Positions 61,701-64,000 of a DNA stretch of 64,000 nucleotides are shown here, in pieces. The first letter of the stretch is position 1. The number at the start of each line of letters is the position of its first letter. The stretch spans positions 451,307-515,306 of the forward strand of contig VYZI01000185.1 in the NCBI GenBank assembly GCA_013397695.1. The letters are read 5' to 3'. The notes under the pieces were generated by a model. That model searched no databases. It saw only the letters and a list, made by a program, of their open reading frames with translations, and had not been told where the DNA came from. This stretch comes from Centropus unirufus. Its lineage: Eukaryota > Chordata > Aves > Cuculiformes > Centropidae. The translations under genes and the position numbers were made by a program.

Positions 61701-64000
61701 GCAATTTAATTTAAAATTTGAGCTAAGGTTAAAGGATGGTTGGAGCAAAGGTGAAATAATGTTAGCCAACAGAAAACCACAGCATTCCTTTTTATTTCAT
61801 ATCAATATTTTAGGTGGAAATATTTTGAAAAATACCCTAACAACAAAACCCCACCCAGAGCGCTGCTTGTCATTACATTATTCTTCTTGTTTTATGTCCC
61901 CTTGCCTGTTTGCCTCCCCCCTGCTTGTTTCTGGAGTAGCTTTATCAGTCTCTGCCTCTTTCCTTTGAAGTCCTCATTGCCTCCTCGTTGAGCACACTTT
62001 GAACAATAGGTCTCTAATTGCTCTTCAGAGAAAACTGGTGAACAACCTGGAAGGGCCCTCTAGCTGTTTGAGGGGAAAGGGACTTCTTTCAGAAAAGGTT
62101 GTCTTTTAAAACTGAAGCAGAACTGTTTTTCTAATATTCAGGCTCTGAGCTATTTATGTCAGTGACAGCCTTTTTATTCTACCTATACAGCTCCTACCCC
62201 AACAGACACGAAGCCACCACAGTTAGAGATTGCCAGAAAAAAAAAGATGCTACACTTGACTTCATTTGACCTTGGGATTTTTAAATTAGGGCACTCTGGA
62301 GAAAATCTTGCCCATACTTTATACATCTTTTTCTTTGATCAGGACATCAAAGGACACTATGTCAAGTGGTGCTACTCTAATGTCTGAGTAGGCAATCAAT
62401 CATGTGCACACAGAGACTGAGAAGTGCCACTCTCTTGTTTGATCACCTTTGTCTGACCTTGAAAATCCCTTACTAAGGGCTGAGAGGAAATGTCATGCAG
62501 CAACTGTCATTAGGTTTTGGGGTTTTTTTTGGGTGACCAAACCAAGAGGTTTTCTGATGGGGAAATCTGAAATTAACCATCTTTAAAAATTCTCTGCAAT
62601 GGAAAAGTGGAGGAAAATTGCACCTCGATCAATTAAAAACCCCTCAAGCTGATTGATTTTGGAAAGCTCGATTTAACACCTGCATATTTAAGTTTAAATT
62701 TGATGAGGCTAGACTTCGACTAGAAATTTTATTCCATTTTAATGCATTTATCCTAATGTATTTATCCTAAGCACCCTGGAACCTACAATAAATTCCCCGA
62801 TCCACATATGACTTTAATGCCCCCATAAAACTCCAAAACAACGCAAGTTTGGGCTCCAGAAGGCGGTGAAGAAGCCTCTGTCATTGGAATATCTCTTCAA
62901 ATTCCACTGGAGGTCAGTGCAGCATTACAGTTCTGCCTGAAAGAAGATGTCCTTTCTACTCTGATTTAGCGCTACAGCTGAACAAACCCCTGTAGAGCCG
63001 TTTTTAAACTAGATTTGTATAGTAATAAATATGGGCTTAAGAACTGTGCTCTGTGGTTATATTTGGAACATCCTAGCAGGGATGCAGGATTCTAAAACTT
63101 GTTTGGGTGTTATTCTTCCCCCCCCCTTTTGTTGTTGTGGTGGTGGTTGTTTTCCAAGAGCTTAGAGTTGTTGTTTTTCTCTTACAAAGTAAAATTATTT
63201 GGAATACAAAAGAAGCAGCTTTTGTGATATGTTTTCATAGCTCCATAGAAAAGCAAACTTTCCAGTTCCTATTCCACCAGAGCAGCAGAGATAAGTGTAG
63301 TCCAGTACATGCCCCAAGTGCTTGGGGTCTCTGGATCACACCAATTTTTAGCCTGATTTAAATGTGAACTTGCTCAACTTGGTGCTTTCTTCTCTTTGCC
63401 TCCTTTATATTTTTTCCCCTTTCTGGTTGTAGGGCACTGCACTCACTTCTCTTGACTGTGGCTTGTGTTGAAAGGGGCAGACAGACCAGACTAAGATTTA
63501 AATTATTCCCCCCCAGTAGAGGCTCTCAATAGAGGGGGGGAAAACAGTCCAAAAAGGTGTCAATAAAACCCAAACTAAATGGCTTGAGGTTAGTTCAGGC
63601 AAGTTATTGGGGATGCAGGAGGGTGCTTGGGGCTTGGTACATGTTCAGCTTTCTGGGGAACATGCAGCTCCTCTGGCATGAGCATAGGGCGCCAGGCATA
63701 TTATAGACTTCCTGCCCCCCTGTAGGGCTGTAGGACAGCAGAGATCCTCAAGCCTATAGCCCTGTTCTCTTACTGGTCATCAAAGAAACTTTAAAACACA
63801 AGAACAGAGAAGAGCAAAGAGGGGAAATCTGGGTCCTTGACACCACAGCAAATGCTTGATCTAAAAGCTTGATAAATATGGTATATATTACGGGAGCGTG
63901 GGTAGTGACACTGAGTATGCATCATCACAGCACAGAAAAATCTTACCCAAAGACTATGAGAGGCCCTACAATAAAACCCATACCCACCAGTGACCCCCGT
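52727..64000. other. Intergenic sequence, no gene seen
   Basis: Unique-looking sequence without a recognised gene. It includes AT-rich candidate enhancer islands near 57.0-57.5, 58.7-59.0 and 59.3-59.6 kb, a T-rich tract at 60417-60460 and G/T low-complexity sequence at 63130-63160. The longest open frames (181 codons at 54522-55067 on the minus strand) show no family signature. Confidence 0.6.

Overview
The window looks like nuclear DNA from a bird. It holds spliced genes with GT-AG introns, low repeat density, and five fragments of CR1-type LINE elements with 3' ends characteristic of avian/reptilian genomes. No mammalian SINEs were recognised. A non-avian reptile cannot be excluded from this window alone.

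The only gene I can support is the 3' end of CDK5RAP2 (centrosomal CDK5 regulatory subunit-associated protein 2, the microcephaly protein MCPH3) on the + strand from 633 to 15673. Ten exons join in a single open frame of about 469 complete codons. They encode the C-terminal quarter of the protein: coiled coils, a serine-rich linker, a block around RHVLGLIEDY, a helix around LLKLLWRVSLP, and the C-terminal segment (LVLTHDVLKKARRNLE) that in mammals carries the centrosome/Golgi targeting and calmodulin-binding function. The likely 3' UTR ends near 16290, at an ATTAAA signal followed by a GU-rich stretch.

From about 16.3 kb to 64 kb I see no convincing gene. Open frames there are short, lack recognisable family signatures and overlap on both strands as expected by chance. 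In human, CDK5RAP2 faces BRINP1 across a gene-poor interval, so this is probably the start of the equivalent desert. It holds CR1 remnants (31.8, 37.3 and 47.8 kb), simple-sequence runs, an AT-rich tandem pair (22.2 kb), a purine-rich stretch (22.6 kb), a 34-bp degenerate minisatellite (52.5 kb) and several AT-rich islands dense in homeodomain-like TAAT motifs that look like candidate conserved enhancers.

No clearly new biological system was found. The items most worth checking are a 28-codon Cys/His-rich CDK5RAP2 exon that may be cryptic, alternative or lineage-specific, the 34-bp array, and the candidate conserved noncoding islands.
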